In this document: positions 8,742 through 17,574 of the stretch, piece after piece
Position numbering within the stretch: the first letter of the stretch is position 1
Layout of the letters: every line of letters begins with the position of its first letter
Origin: Anaerolineaceae bacterium
GTDB taxonomy: Bacteria; Chloroflexota; Anaerolineae; Anaerolineales; Anaerolineaceae
Assembly (NCBI GenBank): GCA_002702705.1
Contig: PABH01000051.1
Span: forward strand, 1 to 64,000
Direction: 5' to 3'
Length of the DNA: 64,000 bases
Translations under genes and position numbers: made by a program
The notes under the pieces: model-generated
Databases searched by the model: none
What the model was told of the DNA's origin: nothing
Seen by the model: only the letters and a program-made list of their open reading frames with translations

Positions 8742-9080
8742 TTACTTCACTTGTTTACTGGCAAAAATTACGCCAAGGTTTTCTTTCAGGTTTTTTATTT
8801 CCGCATTGGTTCTTTCTATTTTCTCAAATAGATCTTTCCGGGTTCTTGCCCCTTCACCAATCAGATATCGCGCGGCGGCACTTCGATTTTCAACCACACC
8901 AGCACCGACCAATTGATCTAACCGCTGGCGATCTTCTTCTTCCAGTGAAACCACGGTCAATTTAGATAAATCATTTGCCGCCTGATCAATTACTTTGCCA
9001 AGGGAATTAAGCAAGCTTAACCCTTCTTTTTTGAACTGTTCCCAGTTTGAATTAATTGAAGTATTTTCTTCCGCAGACAT
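8742..9080 (-). CDS. Small protein with ribbon-helix-helix-like core and coiled-coil tail
   Basis: 112 residues; function not known. The middle (about 40-80) reads LTVVSLEEEDRQRLDQLVGAG followed by NRSAAARYLIGEG. This is the strand-helix-helix layout of ribbon-helix-helix proteins, where the strand inserts in DNA and SRSEAARxLI-type helices dimerise. A charged helix follows (ERTNAEIKNLKENL), probably a coiled coil. The ATG at 9080 is chosen because GGAGAG stands 5 nt before it; the longer frame has no ribosome site. It is paralogous to the gene 12 nt upstream (9093-9500) and cotranscribed with it. It could instead be a structural, gas-vesicle or granule-type protein; the RHH reading rests on pattern only. 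Confidence 0.72.
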   Translation of the reverse strand: MSAEENTSINSNWEQFKKEGLSLLNSLGKVIDQAANDLSKLTVVSLEEEDRQRLDQLVGAGVVENRSAAARYLIGEGARTRKDLFEKIERTNAEIKNLKENLGVIFASKQVK

Positions 9081-9092
9081 AATTCTCTCCAC

Positions 9093-9500
9093 TTATTTAT
9101 TTGAATCCATCGATTCGTTTTTAACGGTTTCTCTTAATTGTTCACGTAATGCAGCAATTTTTGTTGTTACATCACTAATCTTATTAAACAAGCCATCATT
9201 TGCTTGAATGCCCTCATTGATTAACAAGGCTGCAGCTTCTGAACGGCTTTTAACAACCTCTGCCTCAACCAACATATCCAGGTGACGCAGAGCTTCATCA
9301 TTTACGCGCACCATAACCACGTTACCACGACCTTGCAGCGCGTCTCCAATCGCCTGTCCAATATTTTCGACTTGTTTCCAGGCACCTTTTAAATTAGGGT
9401 CCGCTTTTTGCGTTTCACCGGTTTTGTTTTTTACTTCTTGCCCTTCAACTTTAACCTCATTCACTGGGGTCTCATTTGTTTCATTATGTTCTTCTGTCAT
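9093..9500 (-). CDS. Small protein with ribbon-helix-helix-like core, first of a pair
   Basis: 135 residues, paralogue of the next gene. An acidic, disordered-looking head (EEHNETNETP) leads to a core at about 60-110. This has a beta segment NVVMVRVNDEALRHLDMLVEA, then SRSEAAALLINEGIQ, a close match to the RHH pattern, and an amphipathic C-terminal helix. The ATG at 9500 has GAGG 6 nt upstream; an earlier in-frame start lacks one. A perfect 15-nt palindrome lies 30 nt upstream in the promoter region, which fits autoregulation, the usual behaviour of RHH proteins. No toxin gene is adjacent, so a toxin-antitoxin reading has no support. Confidence 0.74.
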   Translation of the reverse strand: MTEEHNETNETPVNEVKVEGQEVKNKTGETQKADPNLKGAWKQVENIGQAIGDALQGRGNVVMVRVNDEALRHLDMLVEAEVVKSRSEAAALLINEGIQANDGLFNKISDVTTKIAALREQLRETVKNESMDSNK

Positions 9501-9529
9501 ATCGTCCTCAATCACCTTACACTGTATTT

Positions 9530-9544
9530 TGTAATTCAATTACA
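9530..9544. promoter_or_regulatory. Palindromic candidate operator of the RHH-like pair
   Basis: TGTAATTCAATTACA is a perfect 7-bp inverted repeat around one base. It lies 30 nt upstream of the ATG at 9500, beside TATATT/TATATG-like promoter hexamers on the minus strand. Autorepression by the RHH-like products is an inference. Confidence 0.5.
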
Positions 9545-9607
9545 TATAACAATATAACAAAAAACCTCTGGTAAGTCAAGACTTATTAAAATTTACAGAA
9601 AATTCAC

Positions 9608-9636
9608 TTGTCTTATGTACCCCTCTTCTATAGAAT
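9608..9636 (+). promoter_or_regulatory. Promoter of the membrane/HD-GYP pair, near-leaderless
   Basis: TTGTCT (9608-9613), a 17-nt spacer and TAGAAT (9631-9636) stand only 6 nt before the ATG at 9643. No Shine-Dalgarno is present. If this promoter is used, the transcript has almost no leader. Confidence 0.4.
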
Positions 9637-9642
9637 TAATCT

Positions 9643-10227
9643 ATGCTTGTTTGGATCTCCAAGGAGCTTCGTTTGTTTTTCAATCCTTCAAAAAAACAAA
9701 AGAGATGGGTTAAATCGATTCTAATAGGGCTAACAACTGGCTTACTATCCTTTTTGATCGTCAAATTTGCGATCTATATTCCCATTCCTGGAACGGTTAC
9801 GCATACAGACCCCCGCGAAATATTTACTATTTTGGGCAGTGCATTGGGTGGATTCCCTGCTGCTGTCATCTGTGGTGTTTTATCCGGTATCGGCACCAGT
9901 GAAAATACTCGATATGCCAGCGTGTTTGCCCATCTTTTAAGTGCGTTTTATGTCGCTTTTTTGTATAATACCTTTCTTTACAAATTAAAAACTTTACCAT
10001 TAATTATTTGGTGGTCAGTAATGGTCCTGGTGAATTTTTACTTGGTCCTTGCCCCCGCTTTTATCCTTGGTTTATTTATATTTAATTCACCGCCGGAACA
10101 TCCAATATCCTTATATACTTCAATCATAGAGGGGGCGAACATGGAAATTATCTACACCGTCTTCATCACAACCGCGGTTATTAATGCTTTACCAAAAAAT
10201 TTAAGAAAACCGGTCTTTGTGAAATAA
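9643..10227 (+). CDS. Multi-pass membrane protein paired with an HD-GYP receptor
   Basis: 194 residues. Five or so hydrophobic segments are at about 24-45, 62-85, 92-112, 118-145 and 165-182, after a basic cytoplasmic head (FNPSKKQKRW). The run ILGSALGGFPAAVICGVLSGIGT resembles the 5TM/ECF S-like modules fused to or partnered with bacterial signalling proteins, but no ligand can be named. The stop codon overlaps the start of the following receptor gene by 1 nt, so the two are translationally coupled and the protein may be the membrane input of that receptor. No ribosome site precedes the ATG. Confidence 0.72.
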   Translation: MLVWISKELRLFFNPSKKQKRWVKSILIGLTTGLLSFLIVKFAIYIPIPGTVTHTDPREIFTILGSALGGFPAAVICGVLSGIGTSENTRYASVFAHLLSAFYVAFLYNTFLYKLKTLPLIIWWSVMVLVNFYLVLAPAFILGLFIFNSPPEHPISLYTSIIEGANMEIIYTVFITTAVINALPKNLRKPVFVK

Positions 10228-12623
10228 TGAAAAATGATCAAATTTCTGTTTTAAAAACACCTCAAAAAACAAATAAATTGTCTGCCCTGGCACTCAGGTT
10301 AACCGTCTGGTTTCTGATTCTTTCTACCCTGCCATTAATTGTTTTGATGGTTTTTATTCAAGGAAATATTTCAAACCAATTACGACAGACGGAAGTTGAT
10401 ATGGAACAACGCCGGAATAAGGAGATCGCTGCTTCAATCAGCCAACAAGTACAGGTGGAAAACATCCTCCCTATTTTAAAAGCTTCATCTTCTCCTGATA
10501 AGACTTTTTATGCCATAAACAACGGTGGTGAAATTATTTTTCATCCCGATGGTGCGAAAATTGGCGAACAAGCTGAATTCCCAGAAAACTTCGATTATTT
10601 ATATAGGATTAATAATGAGATTGATGGTTATTTTATAACATTGGATGCCAAAACAATCATCTCCTTTACACCCATTCCCCATCTGAATCTTTTTTTAATT
10701 TCTGAAAATCGAAAACCTGCCATACTTTCTTCTATCAATGAATTAGAAACCAAGTCGATCATCCAACTTGGAATAAGTTTATTTATCATTTCCATCATTG
10801 CGGGAATCATCATTTGGATCGTAGTTGGGAAACCAATCCAAGATTTAACGAAGGTAGCAGTAAAAATTAGCGAAGGTGATTTATCACAAACCGTTAACCT
10901 TGAATCAATGAATGATGAGTTACTCGTGTTGGCTAATGTCTTTAATTACATGACCCAACAATTAAAAGACACGATTTTAGGATTAGAACACAATTTACAC
11001 CAATTACAGGAAACGCAATCCGCCTTAAAAAGCAGTGAAAACCGTTACCGTACCATTTTTGAGACTGCATCGGTTTGCCTTTGGGAGGAAGACTATACGG
11101 AGTTTTTTAATCGAATTCAACAGCTCCGTGATGAAGGCGTTACCAACTTCAGGGAATATTTTGATCAGAACCCGGACTTTTTAATAAATGCCTTTGCCTG
11201 TATTAAAATACTGGATGTAAACCAAGAAACAGTCAAACTGTACGAAGCAGAAAGTAAAGAAGAACTGCTTGGTTCATTGGATAGGATTTATACACCGGAA
11301 TTGCTGGAAGTTTTTAAAGAAGAAGCCATAGCAATTAGCCACGGGGCCAAGTCTTTTGAATCGGAAATTCCAAATTTAACCTTGAAGGGTAATAAAATCC
11401 AAACATTAATGCGTATCAATCTTCCGGAGACGAGATCGGATCAAAGATTGATGTTGGTCAGCATCATGGACGTTACCGATCAAAAACAAAATTCTCTTCG
11501 AATTCAAAAACAAGTTGAACATTTATCAGCCTTGCGGCAAATCGACCTTGCCATCACCTCTCATTTGGATTTGCGCAGCATCATTAACTTACTTTTATCT
11601 CAAATTCGGCGGCAGTTAAAAGTCGATGCGGTCAATGTCCTAAAATTTAACCCCCACCTTAATTACCTCCATTATATTTCCAGCACAGGCTTTCGCACAA
11701 ATGCGCTTCAAAACACCAGGCTGCGCCTTGGAGATGGTTTTTCCGGCAGGGCAGCACTGGAACGAAAGCCCTTATTTATTCAAGACCTTTCAGAACAAAC
11801 CAATCCATTTACTCAGGCCCCCTATTTTTTTCAAGAAGGTTTTGTTTCTTATTACGGCATTCCCCTCATCGCAAAGGGCGAAATAAAAGGCGTATTAGAA
11901 ATATTTAACCGATCACCCTTATCCATCAACGCGGAATGGGAAGAGTTTATCAAAGACCTGGCAACCCAAGGCGCGTTGGCCATTGATGCTGCTTCGTTAT
12001 GGGAAGAACAACAGCGGATCAACGAAGAGTTAAAAATAGCCTACGATAGCACCTTAAAAGGATGGTCATTCGCTCTGGAACTACATGATTATGAAACCTT
12101 TGGCCACTCGGACCGGGTTACGGATCGCACCGTACGTCTGGCACAAAAAATGGGCGTTCGACAGGATCAATTAATTCATATTCGCCGGGGGGCTATTTTA
12201 CATGACATCGGAAAAATGGGTGTTCCGGAAAGTATCCTCAATAAAAAAGATAAGTTATCCGAATCGGAGTGGAAAATCATCCGAGAGCATCCCCTTTATG
12301 CCAGAAGGTTGTTGGAACCAATCGATTTCCTTAAAGAAGCCGTTGACATTCCGTATTATCATCATGAATGGTGGAATGGCGGTGGGTATCCGGAAGGTCT
12401 AATGAAAGAACAAATTCCGTTGGCCGCCCGGATCTTTGCGGTAATTGATGTTTGGGACGCACTCAGTTATCCGCGCCCTTATCGGGATGCCTGGCCAAAA
12501 GAAAAGGTTTACCAATATATCAAAGATCTCAGTGGTATTCAGTTTGATCCACAAGTGGTCAGTGCATTTTTAGAATTGTTAACCGAGGAAGAACAAGAAA
12601 AATCGCTTAAGGTAGAGCCCTGA
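10227..12623 (+). CDS. Membrane receptor HAMP-PAS-GAF-HD-GYP, intact c-di-GMP phosphodiesterase
   Basis: 798 residues. Transmembrane helix 1 is at about 28-47, an extracytoplasmic Cache-like region at 48-175 and helix 2 at about 178-202. HAMP (205-255), a WEEDY-type PAS (275-400), GAF (425-580) and HD-GYP (605-790) follow. All metal-site motifs are present: ILHDIGKMGVP, EHP 29 residues after the catalytic His, YHHEWWNGGGYP, and AVIDVWDAL. It should therefore hydrolyse cyclic di-GMP, or a related dinucleotide, under control of the sensor modules. The PAS is closely similar to the second PAS of the kinase at 6.5-8.5 kb. It is translated with the preceding membrane protein and is the only HD-GYP in the window with a complete active site. 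Confidence 0.92.
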   Translation: MKNDQISVLKTPQKTNKLSALALRLTVWFLILSTLPLIVLMVFIQGNISNQLRQTEVDMEQRRNKEIAASISQQVQVENILPILKASSSPDKTFYAINNGGEIIFHPDGAKIGEQAEFPENFDYLYRINNEIDGYFITLDAKTIISFTPIPHLNLFLISENRKPAILSSINELETKSIIQLGISLFIISIIAGIIIWIVVGKPIQDLTKVAVKISEGDLSQTVNLESMNDELLVLANVFNYMTQQLKDTILGLEHNLHQLQETQSALKSSENRYRTIFETASVCLWEEDYTEFFNRIQQLRDEGVTNFREYFDQNPDFLINAFACIKILDVNQETVKLYEAESKEELLGSLDRIYTPELLEVFKEEAIAISHGAKSFESEIPNLTLKGNKIQTLMRINLPETRSDQRLMLVSIMDVTDQKQNSLRIQKQVEHLSALRQIDLAITSHLDLRSIINLLLSQIRRQLKVDAVNVLKFNPHLNYLHYISSTGFRTNALQNTRLRLGDGFSGRAALERKPLFIQDLSEQTNPFTQAPYFFQEGFVSYYGIPLIAKGEIKGVLEIFNRSPLSINAEWEEFIKDLATQGALAIDAASLWEEQQRINEELKIAYDSTLKGWSFALELHDYETFGHSDRVTDRTVRLAQKMGVRQDQLIHIRRGAILHDIGKMGVPESILNKKDKLSESEWKIIREHPLYARRLLEPIDFLKEAVDIPYYHHEWWNGGGYPEGLMKEQIPLAARIFAVIDVWDALSYPRPYRDAWPKEKVYQYIKDLSGIQFDPQVVSAFLELLTEEEQEKSLKVEP

Positions 12624-12625
12624 AG

Positions 12626-12652
12626 GTGATTTTTCAACGATTTTTAAATCAC
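12626..12652 (+). terminator. Weak stem-loop after the HD-GYP receptor gene
   Basis: GTGATTT (12626-12632) pairs with AAATCAC (12646-12652). The stem is AT-rich with no strong T-run. It lies just after the stop at 12623, between convergent genes. Confidence 0.4.
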
Positions 12653-12724
12653 AAAACGAAGTTGTTATTTTGAATTGACCGTAATGGGCATTTTTATTAA
12701 CCCGGTGTTGGATAATTATCCATA

Positions 12725-13507
12725 TCAGTTAATCACATTTAATTTTTTCTGCGGCGAAGCAAAACGGTAAATAATCGCTTGTTTTGAACACCCATCCACA
12801 CACTGACCACACAAGATGCAATCTTGATGTTCCATTACATTGTTTTTTACCATTTGGTGCACATCCAGACTCATCGGACAAGTCCGGTTACAACTTAAGC
12901 AATCTGAACAAAGTGAAGGATTTGTATACAAACGCAAAGCAGGTGTTTTAAAAAAATTGCTAATTTTTCTGCCCACAATCATAAAGGGCGCCATCCAACA
13001 TGTTGTATGGCAAAAACCACGTTTACCAACTGCTAAGTTTAAACCCACAATGGAAGCCAATACAAAATAATAAATAACATACTGTTCAGGGTGTGTAACC
13101 GAAACAATCTCCTCCGACATATAAAATGGATCCACTCGTTGGTAACCGCCTGCCTTAATTACAAACAAAGTAATTATGGTTAACCATATGGCCCAAACGC
13201 CCCACTTAATCCAACGGGTTTTTCGGCCTACCGGTTTTGTTTGCACCATTAAGCAAACATCCCCGATCCCAGCAGCCGGACATACCCAGGCGCACCATCC
13301 ACGCCCAAAAAACAAGGCACTTAAAAACAATAAACCAAACACCAAAAAAGACCCATTAATTACTCCTTCACTTGCTCCCATAATAATGAGATAAGGGGAA
13401 AGATAATTTAATACAACCGGGAACAACAATAAGGTAATTAATAAAATCGTCATCCGAAGTTTTTGGCGCTTCGTTTTTATTTTCATCCGATAAAATTCTC
13501 CAATCAT
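12725..13507 (-). CDS. Polytopic 4Fe-4S membrane protein, NapH/NosR-C-like
   Basis: 260 residues. Four or five transmembrane helices carry the conserved cysteine loops FFGRGWCAWVCPAAGIGD and KRGFCHTTCWMAPF. Two soluble ferredoxin motifs follow, CSDCLSCNRTCP and CILCGQCVDGC (CX2CX2CX3C each), together ligating two 4Fe-4S clusters. This is the NapH/MauN/PceC-type architecture that moves electrons from the quinone pool or membrane to periplasmic or flavin-linked partners. No reductase gene lies nearby, so the partner is unknown. Two starts are possible, the ATG at 13507 or the ATG at 13486 (MKIKTKRQK); the shorter has a distant GGAG. The gene sits alone, convergent with the HD-GYP receptor. Confidence 0.85.
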   Translation of the reverse strand: MIGEFYRMKIKTKRQKLRMTILLITLLLFPVVLNYLSPYLIIMGASEGVINGSFLVFGLLFLSALFFGRGWCAWVCPAAGIGDVCLMVQTKPVGRKTRWIKWGVWAIWLTIITLFVIKAGGYQRVDPFYMSEEIVSVTHPEQYVIYYFVLASIVGLNLAVGKRGFCHTTCWMAPFMIVGRKISNFFKTPALRLYTNPSLCSDCLSCNRTCPMSLDVHQMVKNNVMEHQDCILCGQCVDGCSKQAIIYRFASPQKKLNVIN

Positions 13508-13571
13508 TGAGTTTGGTTTAATATATCAGAAATTTTGTATTTTTACATCTACCCAAAGTCAAATCAAAGTA

Positions 13572-16166
13572 TTAAATCGGAAGTTCAGCATCTTTTTGAG
13601 TATTAATATCTGTCCAGGTATTGATAAATGCCTCCACGACGACGGGGTCAAACTGCCGCCCGCTGTTTTTCTTAATCTCTTCAATTGCTTGCTCTGGCAT
13701 CATAGCCGCCCGGTAAAAACGATGGTCCGTCATACTCATATAAGCCTCTGCCAATGCCAGAATCCTGGCACCAAGCGGAATCTGCCTGCCTTTTAATTGA
13801 TTTGGATATCCATTACCATCATAATGTTCATGGTAACTACTTAAGATCATTCCCACCGTGCGGTAACGGCTAAGCGGTTTAATTAATTTTTCAGCTTCTC
13901 TTGGAGCTTGCTGCACCAAACCCCATTCATCTTCCGAAAGCGGGCCTGGTTTTCGCAACACATCTTCCGGTATTTCCAACTTACCAATGTCATGCAAAAG
14001 AGCAGCCCAACGAATATCATGGATGTCATCTTCTGAACAACCTAAATAGCGCGCGGTTTTTTCTGCCCAATTTGCAATTTTTAATGTACAATCGGAAATC
14101 TTTGTTTCCCGTTCATCCATCGCTGCGGCTAATGCCAAAGCCAACTCTAAATATCCTTTTTCAAGTTCATCATACATCCAAGCATTTTGAAGTGTTAAGA
14201 CAGCAGTATTTGCGAAAATGCTCGTGATGGATTGTTCATCTTCTGACCAATTTTGAACATTTTTATTCGCAGATACAAAAAGGCCTAATACCTGACTCTG
14301 GTATAAAAATGGTAAGAACTTAATATTCTTAATATCCAAAGACTGTAAATAATTTGTAATCTGTTTTGGTAGTTTCTCTCCGGATTCGAGTGTGAAAGAA
14401 AATGGACGTTTATATTCTAAAATTTTTTTCTCGAACCCATCTTTTTCCGATTCCAAGAGCTGGTTTATTTTCCATGAAGGTATCCCATAAGAATAAATCG
14501 TGTTAAGCGTTCCATTTGGCTGCCTCAGTAATAAAAAAGCGATATCCGGTGTCATCATCTCAACGGCCGTATTCCCCACCACTTCAATCGCCTCATCGTA
14601 AGTTAATGTGTAACTCAGTTTATGCCCGAGTGTGTTCATCCGACCAATCAGATGGATCTGGTGTTTGTTTTTTATCTGGGTCTCCATCCTATGATATTCC
14701 AATGCCAGGTGTTTACCCGTAATCTCCAACAAGTTAATTTCATCTCGAGACCAATCCGAATAAAAAGGAGACGCAGTCAAAATATATCCAACCCGCTTCT
14801 CCTTTAACAAAAGTGGAACCATCAACAGGGATTCAATTCCGACGGATTCGATCATTTGCATTAATAAAGGATGGATTTCATCCGTTGGATTCACAGTAGG
14901 GATAGATATTCCTGAATTTCGCCAGGTTGTATCGTTTTCAAATAATTCATTAATTTTTTGTTCAAAACCATCAGGTAATCCACGGTTTATCGTGTGGTTA
15001 TTCAGCCGAATCGCTGCCATTCTTGCCCTTAAAACAGGCATACAATAATCCAGAATGGTGTTCATTAAGTCTTGAATGCCGGATGAAAAATAACCAGTTT
15101 CGAGAATCCGATTTAATGTTCGTTGATATTCTCTGATAATTTTTGTTTTACTGGTCAATTGATATCGATCAATAAAAACCCCATACCAGGCAATCATTTG
15201 TTCCAGTACGCACTCTTCTAAAGGGCCAAAACTCTGTTTATTGGCTGAGCGCATAGCCTGGATAACCGCAATCACCTCCCCATCCCGAAGAACCGGTTTG
15301 GCAAAGACGGTATGGAATGGCTTATCTAAATCATAAAACGCCTCACGGTACGGATATAGCGAATAATCATTTACTAAAATGGTTTTCGCCTGATCAGCCA
15401 CCATGCCCGCCACCCCTTCCCGATAATCCAGCGATAATTTTTCGTACCCAATTGGCGCTTGATAGGTATGTGTTACCCATAACCGGCCCAAATGCGGATC
15501 AACTTTAAACATCAAAACCGAATCTGCCTGGATAGCCTTGGTTGTATAACAAACAAACTGGTCTGACAAATGATCAAACTTCTCAATTTTTTGTAAATCT
15601 TGCACATACGATAAAATCATTTCCGAAGCATTTCTTGATTGTAGAATCTCCATATACAAAAAATTCATGCCAATCACATCTGCTGTTTGGCATGCAAAAT
15701 TAATTTCTTCTTCAATCCATATTCTTCTGGAACGAACCTGGTCAATCTTCAGCAAGCCAATTAACTGCCCTCCGCCGCGGATCGGAACAAACAACACCGA
15801 TTTTCCATCTTCCACCCCCCAAGATTGTGTTCTTAATTCTCTAAAATAGGGGTCCTCTTTGTAATGAAATATATCGAGAAAACGGTTAACCAAAATGGCA
15901 TTATAAAAAACCGGCATTTTTTGAATACTAATCTCCGGTAGTGTGCGGTGTATCCTGGTTGGTGCATAAAAAACATCCAAGGGGATCAGGCCTAAACGAC
16001 TTACTTCCAGTTTGTACACACTGACCTGTTCCACATCCAGTGTTTTTGCGATGACCTCACAGGTGGTTTTAAGAATTGGGGTTGGGTCCACTTTCGTAAT
16101 ATTTGGATCGGTTGCCAACTGTACCAAGATATCATCATACATTTTTCCGGCATCGCTGCGCATCAT
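13572..16166 (-). CDS. Four-GAF protein with partly degenerate HD-GYP domain
   Basis: 864 residues, soluble. Four GAF-like domains are visible at about 20-180, 195-340, 365-500 and 520-665, followed by an HD-GYP domain at 680-850. HD is kept (LLHDIGKLEIP) and so is the GYP tail (HEHYDGNGYP). But the HPxxG His is Ala (QQAPREA), the first His of the HH pair is Tyr (SSYHEHYDG) and the DxxDA metal Asp is Glu (LALAEAYMSM). Three expected metal ligands are thus changed, so phosphodiesterase activity is doubtful and a sensory or binding role is possible. It is a monocistronic gene divergent from the C39-like peptidase gene. Confidence 0.88.
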   Translation of the reverse strand: MMRSDAGKMYDDILVQLATDPNITKVDPTPILKTTCEVIAKTLDVEQVSVYKLEVSRLGLIPLDVFYAPTRIHRTLPEISIQKMPVFYNAILVNRFLDIFHYKEDPYFRELRTQSWGVEDGKSVLFVPIRGGGQLIGLLKIDQVRSRRIWIEEEINFACQTADVIGMNFLYMEILQSRNASEMILSYVQDLQKIEKFDHLSDQFVCYTTKAIQADSVLMFKVDPHLGRLWVTHTYQAPIGYEKLSLDYREGVAGMVADQAKTILVNDYSLYPYREAFYDLDKPFHTVFAKPVLRDGEVIAVIQAMRSANKQSFGPLEECVLEQMIAWYGVFIDRYQLTSKTKIIREYQRTLNRILETGYFSSGIQDLMNTILDYCMPVLRARMAAIRLNNHTINRGLPDGFEQKINELFENDTTWRNSGISIPTVNPTDEIHPLLMQMIESVGIESLLMVPLLLKEKRVGYILTASPFYSDWSRDEINLLEITGKHLALEYHRMETQIKNKHQIHLIGRMNTLGHKLSYTLTYDEAIEVVGNTAVEMMTPDIAFLLLRQPNGTLNTIYSYGIPSWKINQLLESEKDGFEKKILEYKRPFSFTLESGEKLPKQITNYLQSLDIKNIKFLPFLYQSQVLGLFVSANKNVQNWSEDEQSITSIFANTAVLTLQNAWMYDELEKGYLELALALAAAMDERETKISDCTLKIANWAEKTARYLGCSEDDIHDIRWAALLHDIGKLEIPEDVLRKPGPLSEDEWGLVQQAPREAEKLIKPLSRYRTVGMILSSYHEHYDGNGYPNQLKGRQIPLGARILALAEAYMSMTDHRFYRAAMMPEQAIEEIKKNSGRQFDPVVVEAFINTWTDINTQKDAELPI

Positions 16167-16582
16167 ATCACCTCATTTCTTTCCCTTATAACAATAAATA
16201 AACAAAAATACTCCTGTAGGTGAAAAAGACAGGAGTAGGTCCGGGTTGAGTTTCCAGGTTAACAATTTTTGTTTATGTTCTGTGGGTTGACTGAGATTTA
16301 ACCGTAATCCGCTTTTAATTTGGATAAATGGATTTACATGAGGGTTACGGATTTCAACCCAACCGGCACCTATAATCTATCTTCATTATAGAATATCAAT
16401 GAAGTTTGTCAATAATTCATAATGTTTCAGCATGTTAATTTTGCAGAATAGATAAACAAGGTTTTGCAACTGATAATGCCCAGAAAAAATTGGGGGAGGA
16501 GTTCTGATTATTTCGGTAGATTATATAGGTTTTTTACTTAGCTTTTACGGAAAGAAACTGGCTTCTTGTTAAAATTAGGATT
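16167..16582. other. Divergent intergenic region with two stem-loops
   Basis: No gene is visible. Between the GAF/HD-GYP gene and the C39-like gene there is an ACTCCTGT/ACAGGAGT hairpin around 16211-16234. There is also an imperfect long inverted repeat pairing AACCGTAATCC with GGGTTACGGATT (about 16300-16350). AGGA stands just before the ATG at 16583. Promoters are not clear enough to place. Confidence 0.4.
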
Positions 16583-17473
16583 ATGCAAGAATACAGTATT
16601 TCTCCTTTGATGCAGTTTATGAATCAGGGAATTCAGCCGTCCAGTTTTGAAAATGTTCAAAATCAGGATATGCAAAAAGAATTCCAACAGATTCTCTCTG
16701 CCATGATGTTTGGTCAACTTTTTTCCCCACTTTCCGAAGGCGGGAATACACAGTCGATGATGGGTTCTGATTTCTTATCACCATTAATGTTTATGTTAAT
16801 GAATAATTTTTCAATGGACTCAGCTGCAACCGACCTCTTTTCAATGCCCTCTAATCAGATGTCACTTGCACAAGCGCAGATGATTCATATCAATCAGTTT
16901 GATGCCGAAAAATTAGTGGGGGGTGACGGTGCAAACGCCAATTGTGGCCCTACGGCCTTAACCATGGCGTTACATGGCATTGGTTTACCGGTTGCGGGTG
17001 AAACACCCAGCAGTTCCAATGGACAAATTGTTGACCTGGCAAGACGTTCCATGATTCGAGATTCATACCGCGATGGTGTGGATGCAAACGGAAATCGTGC
17101 TGAATATGAACATAATTCATATACAAACTTCACTGATCTTAAAAACGGCGTGTTGGCCGCTGGTGCTCGTGCTGAATTGATCGAGCCAAATGCCGAAATG
17201 ATCCGAAGTGCCTTGTTACAAAATGCGAAAGTCGTTGTCAGTGGAACCTTTGCCGGAAAATCTCCCCTGCCCTGGACGGGTGATCGCGGTCACGATAACC
17301 AAAGCGCTCCCGGTGGTGCAACAGCCCATTTTGTCACCGTCACAGGTTATGATTCGCAGCGCGATTTATTTATTGTTAATGATCCAGCCCGGCGTACCCC
17401 TTTGGTCGTAACCGGAGCAACCCTGGAAAATTTTATGCGCGGTAATGCTGGCGCACTTTCCGTTCATAGATAA
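16583..17473 (+). CDS. C39-like cysteine peptidase domain protein
   Basis: 296 residues. The N-terminal 100 residues are Met/Gln/Phe-rich and low in complexity, with no signal peptide. From about 115 a papain-fold C39-like domain follows: NCGPTALTMALHGIG carries the nucleophile Cys121. A long middle region (TNFTDLKNGVLAAGA, IRSALLQNAKVVVSG) leads to GATAHFVTVTGYD with the catalytic His and FIVNDPARR with the Asp. This arrangement is that of peptidase_C39_2 proteins, often extracellular or in effectors. Substrate and export route are unknown; no ABC exporter of the bacteriocin type adjoins it. The ATG at 16583 has AGGA 4 nt upstream. A strong palindrome follows the stop. Confidence 0.8.
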   Translation: MQEYSISPLMQFMNQGIQPSSFENVQNQDMQKEFQQILSAMMFGQLFSPLSEGGNTQSMMGSDFLSPLMFMLMNNFSMDSAATDLFSMPSNQMSLAQAQMIHINQFDAEKLVGGDGANANCGPTALTMALHGIGLPVAGETPSSSNGQIVDLARRSMIRDSYRDGVDANGNRAEYEHNSYTNFTDLKNGVLAAGARAELIEPNAEMIRSALLQNAKVVVSGTFAGKSPLPWTGDRGHDNQSAPGGATAHFVTVTGYDSQRDLFIVNDPARRTPLVVTGATLENFMRGNAGALSVHR

Positions 17474-17515
17474 ATTTATATTCACTGAATTATTGGTTTT
17501 CTCCTCACACGATGT

Positions 17516-17546
17516 CCATAAAAGCGAGCTGAGCTCGCTTTTATGG
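17516..17546 (+). terminator. Perfect 15-bp hairpin after the C39-like gene
   Basis: CCATAAAAGCGAGCT (17516-17530) pairs completely with 17532-17546 around a single G. No long T-run follows, but position and strength fit a transcription end. Confidence 0.75.
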
Positions 17547-17574
17547 GTTTAATAACCAGTGTATACAAAAATTC

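Noticed and set aside
8742-9500. Toxin-antitoxin pair
   Set aside because: Both proteins are paralogues of the same RHH-like type; neither resembles a toxin.
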